From Cryptomeria japonica (taxonomy: Eukaryota > Streptophyta > Pinopsida > Cupressales > Cupressaceae), in assembly GCF_030272615.1 (NCBI RefSeq), contig NC_081410.1, positions 575,510,263 through 575,574,262 of the forward strand: a DNA stretch of 64,000 nucleotides, given 5' to 3'. The stretch's first letter is position 1. The number at the start of each line of letters is the position of its first letter. Positions 22,230-33,134 of the stretch are shown piece after piece. A program made the translations under genes and the position numbers. Below the pieces are notes generated by a model. It did not search any database. It was not told where the DNA came from and saw only the letters and a program-made list of their open reading frames with translations.

Positions 22230-22869
22230 AATAGGTTCCTTGCATTTTACCTTTATATCTTTTAACATTTTCTTAAGCCATAGTACCTGTGTACAGTTAG
22301 TTGCTGCTGCAACATATTTTGATTTTGCTGTTGATAAAGATGTACAACTCTGTTTCTTACTTAACCAAGAAACTAGTCTGTTTCCAAGAAAGAATGCTCC
22401 GTCGGTGGTGCTTTTCCTATCATCCACATCTCCTACCCAATTTGCATGTGTATGCACATAATTCAAAGTTTTCATCTCTAGGATACCATAATCCAAGATT
22501 TATAGTGCCTTGTAAGTACCGAAAAATCCTTTTCATTGCTGATTCATGATTTTCTCTAGGATTACTTTGAAATCTTGAAACAATACATACTGCATTCATA
22601 ATATCAGGTCTGGCTTGTGTCAAATACAGTAAACCTCCTATCATAGATTTGTATCTAGTTGGATTAACAGGTGTAGATTCATCCCTTTGTGATAATTTGT
22701 CATTTGTTGTCATAGGTGTGCTTACCGGTTTAGAGTTCTCCATCCCAAATTACTTTAGTAACTCTTTTAAGTATTTGGATTGACTCAAGAATATACCTTT
22801 ATCAGTTCGTGAAATCTACAATCCTAAAAAGAGTTTTATTTCTCCAATCATAGACATTTCAAATTCTTG
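22225..22869 (-). pseudogene. Copia-1 RNase H, C-terminus deleted
   Basis: 22420-22743 covers the RT-RNase H connection (MENSKPVSTPM, RYKSMIGGLLYLTQARPDIM). After a frameshift, 22230-22496 gives ANWVGDVDDRKSTTDGAFF, where the family has an aspartate in place of the N of ANW. KSKYVAAATNCTQVLWLKK follows. The frame then runs into LTR sequence after KCKEPIP, so the last ~60 residues including the final catalytic aspartate are gone. Confidence 0.75.
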
Positions 22870-24090
22870 CTACATTTTAATAGAAAATTCCTTACATAAT
22901 CCATCTTCTCCTCCAAAGATTATATCATCAACAAATACTTCTATAATCAAGATGTCATCATTAGTTATTTTATAATATAAATTATTGTCTGCATTTCTTT
23001 TAGTAAAACCAATCTTTAAAAGATAATTATCCAATCTTGCATACCAAGCTCTTGGGGCTTGTTTTAGTCCATACAGAGCTTTTCTTAACCTGCATACCAT
23101 ATCATTGTCATATGTCAAAGAAAATCCATCACGTTGTTCAATGTATACTTCCTCTTCAAGATCTCCATTCAAAAATGCACATTTAATATCCATTTGATAA
23201 ACTTTGTAGTTCTTGGGTGCTGCAAAAGCCAAAAATAATCTGACTGCCTCAATTCTAGCTACCGGTGCAAAGGTTTCATTGTAATCAACTCCTTCTTTTT
23301 GAGAATATCCCTTACACACTAGTCTTGCTTTATTTCTGACAACCTTACCATCTTCATTAAGTTTGTTTCTAAATACCCATTTGGTTCCAATTACATTTTT
23401 ATCTTTAGGTCGGGGAACTAATGTCCAAGTGTTGTTTTTCTCAATTTGTTCTAATTCTTCTTCCATAGCTTTAATCCAAAATTTATCTTCACATGCCTCA
23501 TTAACAGATGCTAGTTCAATTTGAGAAATAAGACATACCTCTTCATTTGCCAATCTTCCTCTTGTCATAACTCCTTTAAACTTGTTTCCAATTATCTGAT
23601 CTTCAGAATGATTCAGTCTTACATACCGGGGTGTCTTAGTTTGCTGTTGTTCCTTAATTACTGTGGAATCTTCAGATGGTATCGGGGTAACTGGATCTTC
23701 ATTCTGTACCGGTGGATTTATAGTAGGTTCATTTGTCAAAATTTCTGTTGCCGTTTCAAAGTCTATATACCTTGAAGTTTCTCTGAGTTGTTCATCAATC
23801 TTTACATTTGTACTCTCAACAATTTTCTGCAATCTCTTATTAAAACATCTATATGCTTTTCTCTTAGATGAATAACCAAGAAATATTCCTTCATCACTTC
23901 TAGGATCAAATTTTCCAATATACTCATCTTTTCTAATATAACATTTACTTCCAAAATTTTTGAAATACTTAAGAGTAGGAGTATTACCAAACCATAGTTC
24001 ATGAGAGGTCTTACCGGTTTCACCTTTGATGTGAAATTTGTTAAATGTATAGACCGTTGTGTTGTCTGCTTCTCTCCAATACACATGTGG
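22870..24090 (-). pseudogene. Copia-1 integrase C-terminus and reverse transcriptase
   Basis: A 404-codon open stretch. It starts in the integrase C-terminal region ([39 protein letters not shown]) and continues into [37 protein letters not shown], motif [38 protein letters not shown] and the active-site box FVDDIIFGG (usually YVDD). It ends at an in-frame stop shortly after the active site. This is the best-preserved enzyme of the element. Confidence 0.8.
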
Positions 24091-24953
24091 TAAATTTTCT
24101 TATGATAACATACTTCTTGCTGCATCCAAGATAGTTATGTTTTTCTTTCAACAACTCCATTCTGTTGTGGTGTCCGAGGTACCGATAGCTGTCTTCTGAT
24201 TCCATTCACTTCACAAAATGTATTAAATTCCTTAGATGTAAATTCACCTTCTTGATCTGATCTTAAACATTTGATTTTCTTACCGGTTTCATTTTCAACC
24301 ATTGCTTTGAACAATTTGAACTTTCCAAGTGCTTCTGATTTTTCTCTGAGAAAAGTAACCCAACACATTCTAGAATAGCCATCAATGATTAGCATGAAAT
24401 ATCTAACACCTTGTAAGCTTTTAGTTCTAGCTGGACCACATAAATCAGTGTGAATCAAATCAAGAGCATTATTTGATTTTTCAAGAATACTTTTGAAACT
24501 AGCTCTAACTTGTTTTCTAAATTGACATTCTTTGCATACTGTATTCTGAGGTTTGACAATTTTAGGTAAATCTCTAATTGCCTTAATAGTACTGATCTTT
24601 ACCATGCAATCAAAGTTTACATGACAACGTCTCTTATGCCATAACCAACTTTAATCTATATGTACAATTAAGCATGTCTTTTCATTGTTATTCAAATGAA
24701 AGATATTACCTCTAGTCTGATTACCGGTTGCAATTTCCAAACCAGTTCTGTTCATGATTTTGCATTTTCCATTTTTAAATTGTAACTGAAATCCTTTCTC
24801 AACTAATTGACCAACACTCAAAAGATTATGCTTTAATCCTTCAACATAGTAGACATTGTCAGTGTTGTGCTTACCATCAAGAGATATTGAACCCTTACCT
24901 TTGATTGAACAAGCTTTATCATCTCCAAATCTCACTAAGCCTCCATTGTATTC
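24091..24953 (-). pseudogene. Copia-1 pre-integrase zinc domain and integrase core
   Basis: 24651-24935 carries the linker after protease (VEGLKHNLLSVGQLVEKGF). A stop precedes the SWLWHKRRCHVNFD zinc domain with CKECQF. The core shows catalytic D (LIHTDLCGP), D (LRSDQEGEF) and E (VVERK). A frameshift right after the glutamate separates it from the C-terminal region. Confidence 0.75.
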
Positions 24954-26126
24954 TTAAAAGTTCAAGAATTTACCTTTGTCTCCTATCATATGATGTGAGT
25001 ATCCTAAATCAATGATCCATTCATCCTTTACTTCAACTTTAGCTACCAGAGCCTGTACTACCAGTTGAGCAATAGGTGTTGGTTGATCTTCTATTATAGC
25101 AACAAAAACCCATCCATTGTCTATCGGATCTTCATCAGAATCATCAGCCACACCTTCATCAACAATGTAACAAGATTTGTCTTTATTCTTCTTAAATCTG
25201 TATCTCTGATATTCAGGGTTAGGCTTGTATGTTCTTCTAGCTTCTTCTCTTAGTCTAGCATGTCTATCAGGGCATCTTGAAGCCATATGACCAATCTTAT
25301 TGCAGTTAAAACATTTAAAGGGTGCTTTACCTTCATACTTACTTCCGACTGGACCTTTAGGCATTTTCCTTGCAAATAGTGCTTCAAGTTCTTCATTTTC
25401 TTTCCTACTTTCTTCAAGTTCTCTTGCATAAAAGGATTTCCAATCAGATTTGTCAAATGATGGAGCAGATGATGTTGATTCTTTAAAGGCCAAATCTGTC
25501 TTTATAGTAGCAACATGACCAAATTCTTCAATTTCAAAAGCTGAAAGTTTCCCAATCAATGTATCCCTAGTAACTGATGTATTAGGCATTGTTCTTAACT
25601 CATTTATAGCAGTGACTTTCATTTTACATGCCGGTGGCAATCCTCTTAAAATTTTTGAAACAATTTCATCCTCACTTAAGGTTCTTCCACAACATTTAAT
25701 ACCCAAAACAATTTCATTTACTCTTTCCATAAAAGCAGAAATCCTTTCATCTTCTTCCATTTTCAGATGTTCATACCTGACTCGGAAGCTTTCAAGTTTT
25801 GCAATTTTGACTGTGGAATCTCCTTCATTTAGTGTTTCCAAATTATCCCAAATAGCTTTAGTAGTAGACCTGTCTGATAGTCCCATGATTTGTTGATATG
25901 ATAATGCGCTCAAAAGTGCTTCTCTTGCTTTGCAATCATTTTCCTCATCTTTTTTCAAGTTAGGTGGACTGGGCTGACCTGGTACAACAATAGCATAACC
26001 ATTCTTTGTAACTTCCCAGATGTCTTTTCCAATGCAATTTAGATGTGTCTCCATTATGATCTTCCATATGCCATAGTTGGTTCCATCAAGTTTAGGACTG
26101 TCCTTTCTGAAATAATTAGTAGACAT
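24954..26126 (-). pseudogene. Copia-1 gag and protease
   Basis: An ATG at 26126 opens 390 codons. The gag (NYGIWKIIMETHLNCIGKD) ends in an intact CCHC knuckle, CFNCNKIGHMASRC. The protease site reads WIIDLGYSHHM, so the catalytic D-S-G is D-L-G, which should inactivate it. The frame stops at 24954, but homology continues directly after (EYNGGLVRFGDD), so this is a single nonsense codon. Confidence 0.8.
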
Positions 26127-26168
26127 TGGATCTCCTCAAGTTGCTAAACTTCTGCAAAAGAGGACCAA

Positions 26169-26181
26169 GGCTCTGATACCA
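26169..26181 (-). other. Copia-1 primer binding site
   Basis: TGGTATCAGAGCC on the minus strand, two bases inside the 5' LTR. It is complementary to the 3' end of plant initiator tRNA-Met. Confidence 0.85.
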
Positions 26182-26183
26182 AT

Positions 26184-27233
26184 TGTTAGGTCCCGGAGAC
26201 AACTGAGAGGGGAGGTGAATCAGTTGTCAAATATATTCAAACCAAAAACAATTTAACCAACTTAATGCTTAATATCGGTAAACCAGTTAAGTGTGCCAGT
26301 AGATAGTTTTAACAGTTAATTGCTATACCGGTAAGTATTAGTGCATGAAACGTAAACACAAAGTCATCCATAACACATAACACCAATATTTGTACGTGAA
26401 AACCCTATAAGGGGAAAAACCACGGTGGGAAACCTTACCCACAATCAGATGATACTACTGTAGATAGTAAGTGTACATAAATGGGGTATGCACATGTAGA
26501 AAGGCCAACAGCCTAGAGCTCACTGCTCAATCACAAAATGGGAGTCACACTGACTACAGTTGGATGGTTAAATCCAATAACAATGTACTGCACTGAATAA
26601 CATCTTCATATGTTGGATTCAGTACCGGTGTAATGCTGATATGCTTTCACAAAAACCTAGCTTCACCTTCAAATGATGTCTTCGTGTATAGCTTTGCTTA
26701 AACTCACATATACCTTCACACAATCCTTTTTCACATTCCACACTTGATCTTACAAATAAGATCTTATATTTATACCATAACCTAAGATCAATTTTAGTAG
26801 GTCGACTCTACAAGATATTATGATAAAAACATTTTACAAACAATATAATATCTGATGCAATAACTGATTGAACATGTCAGCTTAATGCATTTACAACAAT
26901 AATTAATCATCTCCATAGCGTGCCATGTTGATCTGGAAAAGATAAACCTACCGGTGTAACCCTAGACCTATTTGTCGGTAACAACAAATATGCAACTGTG
27001 AATATATCAATGAACAAAACTCTAGGACAAGATGTCCAGATGATGTCTTCGACATAACCATGTGTCTTCCATGCCATTCCAAGTGCCGGTGATTATTATA
27101 TCTTGCCAGTGTGCCATATACCAATAATTGTGCAATAGTTACTTGATTGTCGGTGAATGTTGCTGGGTCTCCAAAGTGCTAGTGTTTTAGTAGGTGTTGA
27201 CATCAATGATAAAACCATACCAAAATACCAACA
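26184..27233 (-). repeat. Copia-1 5' LTR, complete
   Basis: 1050 bp, TGTTGGTATTTTGG... to ...GGGACCTAACA in element orientation. Its right end at 27233 fits the break in arm B homology. Confidence 0.8.
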
Positions 27234-27924
27234 ATTGTTTCCTTGATGTCCAAATAGTGCCTTAGGACTTGCCTTTATATATGACATATTAGTTATTAAT
27301 TGACATGCAAACTAATAAACATTGATACAATTTAGTACAAGGCCTTAGGAATGTGAAAAAAATCTAAATTGGATAGTCATTATCATAGATATGATTAGGG
27401 AAATAATTATACCTACTATCTAATCCAAGATTGAAAAAATAATATTAATTATGATGAATTCAATCTGCTATGTCTAATAAGATTATGAGCTAATTAATTT
27501 TCTAATGTTAAATAACTTATGTGAAAAATAAATCAAGTTAAGTAAAAAAATAACACATTTTAAGAAAAGGTCTAAAATAAACATAAAATAAATGAGAAAA
27601 AGAGAAAGCATACAAATATCTCTTCTACAATGTGATAATATCATAGATATTGAAAAATATTCTAGATAAGTTCAAACCAAAATCTTTCTCTCTAATAAGT
27701 TGTGCTATTATGCTTAAAAACTGCCTTTACGTATGTAATAACATGATGTGGTATGAACTCATATAGTTCGAAAGGAAAAGACCATGTTTTCTTAGATGAG
27801 TTATTGGAGGATTTATTATTTTTTTCATAAGTAATGGAATGAAGCAAGAACAATGTTGACAAAGTAGGTCTAAGCCTCCCACTACCATTATTGCTACTAC
27901 ATTTTGGAGGATTATTTGTTAATT

Positions 27925-29020
27925 AGAAACACCAATAGTTATGTTGTAATAAAAATAATTGGATATAACTAAAAGGTAGAAATATAAAATATTTATAAGC
28001 ACAACTAAAAATGATAACAAGAATAACAATGGACTAGAACACATTAATCTTCCACAATAAATAAATATGGACAAATAATGATATTGTAGACACCTAACAT
28101 TGATAACTTGTGTTTGATCAATTTATCCCCACTGTTCATTTATTATAGTTATTTCTATTAATTAAATAATTCATTATTATTTAATTAATTATCTTTATTC
28201 CTCCATTTTCTACCCTATTTTCTAAGGTAACTATTTTTCCTATTCAACAGTGCTTCTAAGACTTCTATCTATTAATTTAAATAAATGAATTTAATTAAGT
28301 ACCCATCTCACCTTTCCTCCAATTTTTAATTAAAATTAATATAAGAATCCTATTTCCCCTCACCCACTTGCATCCTAAAAACTCTCCCACTTGCATCCTA
28401 ATCCTAATCCTAATCTCCACAGGTCTAACCCACTCCACTAAGTATGTGCACATATTGAATCTTTGACTAAGTGAATTTAACTCCTTCCATCACATCAAGG
28501 ATATAGGCTTGTCCCTCAAGTACTCCAAAATAAAATTTTAATTCCTTTGTTCTTCTCCTTCATCCTCAACCAGTGCTCTTCATCAAGCAATCTCAACCAT
28601 CCATTCAATCTCATCCAAAGTCCTATATAATCCACTTCTTAGCCATTTTTATCTCTCTTGCCCAGTTTTCATTAGAGCATTGTTGTGCTACCAAAGTCTT
28701 GAGTCGACACACATCTAAAATCGAACATCATGAACAAATCTACTCAACAAGAAGTTTGATATAGTTTCATTTTGTTAAATTATATGCTTGTTTGACCTCT
28801 TTTTAGCCTAATATGAATTGTTGCTTTGATTTATTTTTTAATTATTAAATCATTCCTTTTGAAAGCACATTTCCTTAGACATAGATATTACACAAATTCA
28901 CTTCTTTCTTACCACCTTTTAAAAGTAATATAAATTTACTATTAAGAATTAAAATAAAAAATTAAATACATCATTTATACAAGAAAAATAATCATCAAAT
29001 ATTTAAACTTATTAATATTA
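27925..29020. repeat. Direct repeat of the 18.7-20.0 kb interior, split by a solo LTR
   Basis: 27930-28080 matches 18775-18890 and 19745-19830; 28890-29020 matches 19845-19950. The copy here lacks about 855 bp present at 18890-19745, and contains the LTR-like insertion at 28085-28883 that the other copy lacks. Confidence 0.6.
28085..28883 (+). mobile_element. Putative solo LTR
   Basis: 799 bp beginning TGTAGACACCTAAC and ending TTAGACATA, flanked by the exact 5-bp repeat GATAT (28080-28084 and 28884-28888). The homologous site at about 19820-19840 has no insert and reads through. No coding sequence is present. TATATAA at 28624-28630 could be its TATA box. The right end is TA rather than the canonical CA, so either it has mutated or the boundary is off by two bases. 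Confidence 0.55.
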
Positions 29021-29040
29021 CTATTTAACTTCTTATAAAC

Positions 29041-29251
29041 AATATAATACATTAACATTTAGACAACACTTTAAAAAATCTTATTAAAATTAATATAATA
29101 TTAATTTCTAAAAGATATTAATATTTAGATTACAACATACAAAACAATATAATACATTAACATTTAGACAACACTTTAAAAAATCTTATTAAAATTAATA
29201 TAATATTTAATTTCTAAAAGATATTAATATTTAGATTACAACATACAAATT
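29041..29251. repeat. Tandem duplication, 105-bp unit, two copies
   Basis: 29041-29145 and 29146-29251 are nearly identical (one extra T in the second). AT-rich, no coding potential. Confidence 0.9.
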
Positions 29252-29754
29252 TCTACTAAACAGTTTTAACTGATACTCTCTAAAAGAGACGGGGAGATGA
29301 AAAAACAAAGCAAACATATTTATTAACATCAAACACCAGAAACATTCCATCTTCAGATTGAACTATAGAGAGCTCTATAACCTTGTAACACAATTACATT
29401 TTCATTTGCTATATTTCATAGTCTTTTACAGCTTTATAGAGCTGGACCAGAGCCAAGAGAGACTATAAAATAAATACTCAAACACTAAATAGAAAAAAAC
29501 ACAACAACCTACAAAATGTGTGAATCCTGCAGATGGTATGTTGGCCAGGCCGGTTGGAGGAGATCGAAACAAATCCAAGAAAGATTATTGTCTCTAATGC
29601 TAGCTGAAATATGACTAGAAAATGGAGATACGGAGGATAATCTGACAAGACAGTAGAGGGCACTTGGGATTATTTCTAACTCTTTCCATCCCTTAGACAT
29701 ATATGGTTGGAATTGAGCAATTGAAAAACCACAATCGGTTCAATTTTATTCTTC
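29252..29754 (-). other. Probable former 3' flank of the receptor-kinase pseudogene
   Basis: No gene seen. It lies directly downstream of the pseudogene stop. An AATAAA-like signal on the minus strand near 29320 could be an old polyadenylation site. Confidence 0.35.
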
Positions 29755-32040
29755 TCAGTGATCATCGACAAGTGCTTGTAGGGACCTCTCATATCGTTCC
29801 ACGTCTTGGGCAATGCTGATCGGCCTCCCATTCTCATCCTCACAACATCCGCACAACTTGGGCCATGCTCGGCTTCCCATTCTCATCCTTTTGAATGCAC
29901 AGAATGCTTACCACGGCTGCCCTTCTCACCTCTTCAATATCTGCCTTATCTACAATCCTTTCATCCACAATACCCATTGTGTTTCCCTTTTGAATTTGAG
30001 TTGCTGCCCAGGTGGGAAAGTAGTGCTGAGATTCTTGCACACTCAAGTCATTATTTCGTCGGCCTGAGATTATTTCCAACAGGGTCATGCCAAAGCTGTA
30101 TACATCTACCTTCGCTGTTATTGGCATCCCGGTTAGCCACTCAGGAGCCAAATATCCTCTCGTTCCTCTTGTTGTCGTGAGCACTGTGCTGAAATATGTA
30201 CCAACAAGTTTTGCCAGCCCAAAATCAGCCACTTTTGGAGAGAAATCTATATCCAGAAGAATATTTTCTGGCTTGATATCACAATGGATGATGCAATCTC
30301 TACATTCTTCGTGGAGATAAAGTACCCCTCTTGCAGTGCCTAAAGCAATTCCAAATCTTCTTTGGATTTGTTGGACAAGAAAGAGTTGAGAGACCCATTT
30401 TGCATGTACTCATAAACAAGCATTCTATGACATCCCTCTACGCAAAACCCCCGGATCCTCACCAAATTTACATGTTGTATGCTTCCAATGCTGCTTATTT
30501 TTGCACGGAATTGCTTTTCTGCTTGTGTGGAACCCTCTAATTTTTTCACGGCCACAAGTGTATTGTCTGGCAGAGTTCCTTTGAAGACAGAGCCAAACGC
30601 TCCCTTTCCTAACTTATGGGCGAAATGATTACTTGCATTTTTGAGCTCTCTGTAGGTGAATATTGTGAGCGATGTTGGTGTGTCGTAGTCGTCGACTTTA
30701 TGAAGTAGTTTCCCGCGCCTACGTTGAATAAGCCATGCAACAATGAACAGAGTACCCAAAACAGCAACCCCCAAAGGAATTGAAATGGAGAGTGCAGCTA
30801 CCCTGCTGCTGCTTCTTTTTGCATGGGATGGCAACTGTGGCACGTCAGAAGCAGCCAATCGAATGAACAAGGGCTGTCTGTCATTTGAATTAGCCTGCAT
30901 GCTTAACAGATCACCAAACCATAATTTACAATTAGAATTAATGAAAGCAAAGGCCGTGCAAGAACAATTGTTGAGACAAGCAGTTTTACATCCTTGTAGA
31001 GTCGACTCTTGGGTATTTTGAAGAGCCGCTTCGTTATCTGACAAGGACATATTACTGACTTGGAGAAAACCATCTGTGCTGCCACTTGCACTGCAGTTTA
31101 ATGGAGTACGACGAACACAACCGCTTGACCACCATTCCAGAGAAGCGTTTCTTGTGTGGAAGCCTTGCACACAGCTGTATTACCTAATGTTTTCTTGGGT
31201 GAAGCAGACTCCATAAGCCCCACATACACCATACACCTCGCAATTTGTTTGAGGTGAATCATGAACCAGGTTCCAACTTTTATTATTAACCCACAGGTAG
31301 AATAATAGCTGACCGTCCCAGCTGAGAACATCCCTCACCATCATCGTCGAACTGGCTTCGGGTGAAAGCCAATATGTGTAGTACATTTTTGTCGGAGAAA
31401 CCACTACGAATTCCTGCTTAAATGTGGTATCAGATGTTGCCCCTGGCATGCTGGTAAAATATCTACCAGTCCATTCTCCCGAGCTATAATATGAAACACC
31501 ACTTTTGTACTGCAGCACAAAGTCTGTCTTTCCTGGATATGGATTCATTTGAAGAAAGAAAGGCCCAGGTGCTGGATCCACTGAACTCTTACAAGAGGAC
31601 AATTTCAAGCCTTTCGAAAGCTTCATGGTAGGCATAAAATGATCGGTGGGATTTTTGAAGCTCTCCCAGACAGTCTGAGAACTGTTTTGGGTGTCTAAAA
31701 GAACAAAATATCATTACTCGACCAAATGACATTTCCTTGCAAATCAGATGGGGGTTCCTCTGTTAGCCACCGATGTAGAGAGAGAGAAAAGGCCGGGCAT
31801 GTTTCTGATGGGGGTTCCTCTGTTAGCCACCGAAATGATGGTCTTGTCAGGGATGTGGGCATACCAGATGCCAACATACCAGTTGCTGGTTCCGCTGGGA
31901 CAGAAAAATCGAATTCAAAAGTGCCATTCTTTGAAATGATGGTCTGATTTTCCCTCAGAGAAACCCCAATAGAGAGGGTGTCGACACCAGCAACTAACAA
32001 ATTGCAATTGCACTGGAGAACAAGCACATCAAGAGATAAA
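29755..32040 (-). pseudogene. G-type lectin S-domain receptor-like kinase pseudogene (copy 2)
   Basis: Single-exon type receptor kinase resembling the SD2-5/At2g19130 class. Order: lectin domain (32027-31700), S-locus and EGF-like region (31635-31185), PAN/apple domain (LQVSNMSLSDN, CKTACLNNCSCTAFAF), membrane segment (ALSISIPLGVAVLGTLFIVA) and kinase with LGKGAFGSVFKG, VAVKKLEG, HCDIKPEN (non-RD), VADFGLA and YLAPEWL. Lesions: the start codon is removed by a ~30-bp deletion, -1 frameshift near 31912, a 27-bp copied insert near 31745-31772, ~46-bp deletion near 31705, stop at 31180, deletion with frameshift near 30340 and a frameshift near 29850. The helix-C glutamate has become lysine (FRAKISS). 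The C-terminal tail can still be read to a stop at 29755. Confidence 0.85.
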
Positions 32041-33134
32041 ATGAAAAAACAGATGCCCTGAAATGGAAGAAATATATTTGGTGTCCAAAGCTGTGATCCT
32101 TGCTAGTTTTAAATAAGGGAGATATTAGATAGACCACCGAATACACGTAGTTAAGACCGAATAAACTTGCTGCGACCCAGAGAAGAGTCAAGTGCACAAG
32201 AACGTGCTGCGACCTGGAAACTTTGATATTTTTATGAATTTCATAAGCTGCAACCTGGAATCTGTGAAAATAGGAAGTACGTTCCTTTGACGAGGAAGTC
32301 TCAACCGTGAGTTGAGGATCTGGAGCTTCGCATTTCAGACATGACACTAGATAATAGATGACTTCGAAGACTGTTTTGTACAGTTGGAGATCAATATTGC
32401 TTATTTGGTCGTCTCCCAATTTAATTTAGTTGGAGATCAATATAGATAATTTGGTCGTCTCCCAATTAATCATTTTTCTTCTAATTTTTTTTGAAATTTG
32501 TCTTGTTCAATGATCTTTACAATTCTTAAAGCTAATTTTGTTATATTCAAATCCACATTCTTGATTTCGATGGTATGTATACCATTGACATTCAATTGAT
32601 GGTGGGGCATTTTGTAAGGTAAACTGAACATATTTGTGCATTTCCCTCAAAGATGGCATCTTTTTATGTTGAGATTGTAACAACATATCTAGAAGACATT
32701 GGTTTTCATTGAGCTCATCCACTCACTAAATAGTGCATATGTAGGAAATCTCATGTTTGGATTTTTATTTTCTTTTTCTTTTTCCTTTTCTTTTCACCTC
32801 TCTGTTGTTCAAGGGTCACTCAAGCTCTTAGGATCACCTATGAAAACCAAAATAATCTTCTACAGGAGAGAAAAACAAGATTACATATTTGCAATAATGG
32901 ATGCAAAATATGTTGAATCAAATTTATGCAATGAATAAAGTGTACATATGATACCTTGCTTATACAGACAAGGTTGAGAAATAGGAATAACTCAGATGAT
33001 GACAAGTGTCTTAATCCTATGCCATGTGACAATTATGGGGATAAGATCACATGTCTACAAGAAACTTATACAAAGATTCCTAGCTTACTAAGTAAACCTA
33101 ACATGCAAACATGTGCGGAAAGGTCGTAAGTAGG
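32041..33134. other. Upstream flank of receptor-kinase copy 2
   Basis: Collinear with 800-2135 upstream of copy 1 but shorter. No gene seen. 32380-32470 contains a small internal repeat (GTTGGAGATCAATAT, twice). Confidence 0.6.

Larger units (their letters stand above)
21237..27233 (-). mobile_element. Copia-1, LTR retrotransposon, inactive
   Basis: Order on the minus strand: 5' LTR, tRNA-Met primer site, gag, protease, integrase, RT, RNase H, 3' LTR. That is the Ty1/Copia order, since integrase precedes RT. The RNase H type (SKYVAAATN, DDRKSTTDGAFFLG) suggests the Tork group by memory of the family, not by search. The left flank ATCTT aligns to ATTGT on the right, at the position predicted by arm A, so the target duplication has drifted. 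A deletion joins RNase H directly to the 3' LTR. Confidence 0.85.
20335..27920 (-). repeat. Inverted duplication, arm B (20335-21236 and 27234-27920, split by Copia-1)
   Basis: Reverse-complement counterpart of arm A (7012-10425). The arm reads continuously when Copia-1 (21237-27233) is ignored: 21140-21236 and 27234-27300 align to adjacent bases of arm A near 7480-7560. A 23-bp string (GTTGATGTGTTATTATATAG plus TTT) is tandemly repeated at 20840 and 20884 here but not in arm A. Confidence 0.75.

Noticed and set aside
26169-26181. Possible tRNA gene at TGGTATCAGAGCC
   Set aside because: Only the 3'-end complement of initiator tRNA-Met is present, in the primer-site position. No cloverleaf could be drawn here or at the other primer sites.
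28380-28425. CCTAATCCTAATCCTAATC, telomere-like
   Set aside because: The plant telomere repeat is CCCTAAA. This is three units of a different hexamer inside the solo LTR.
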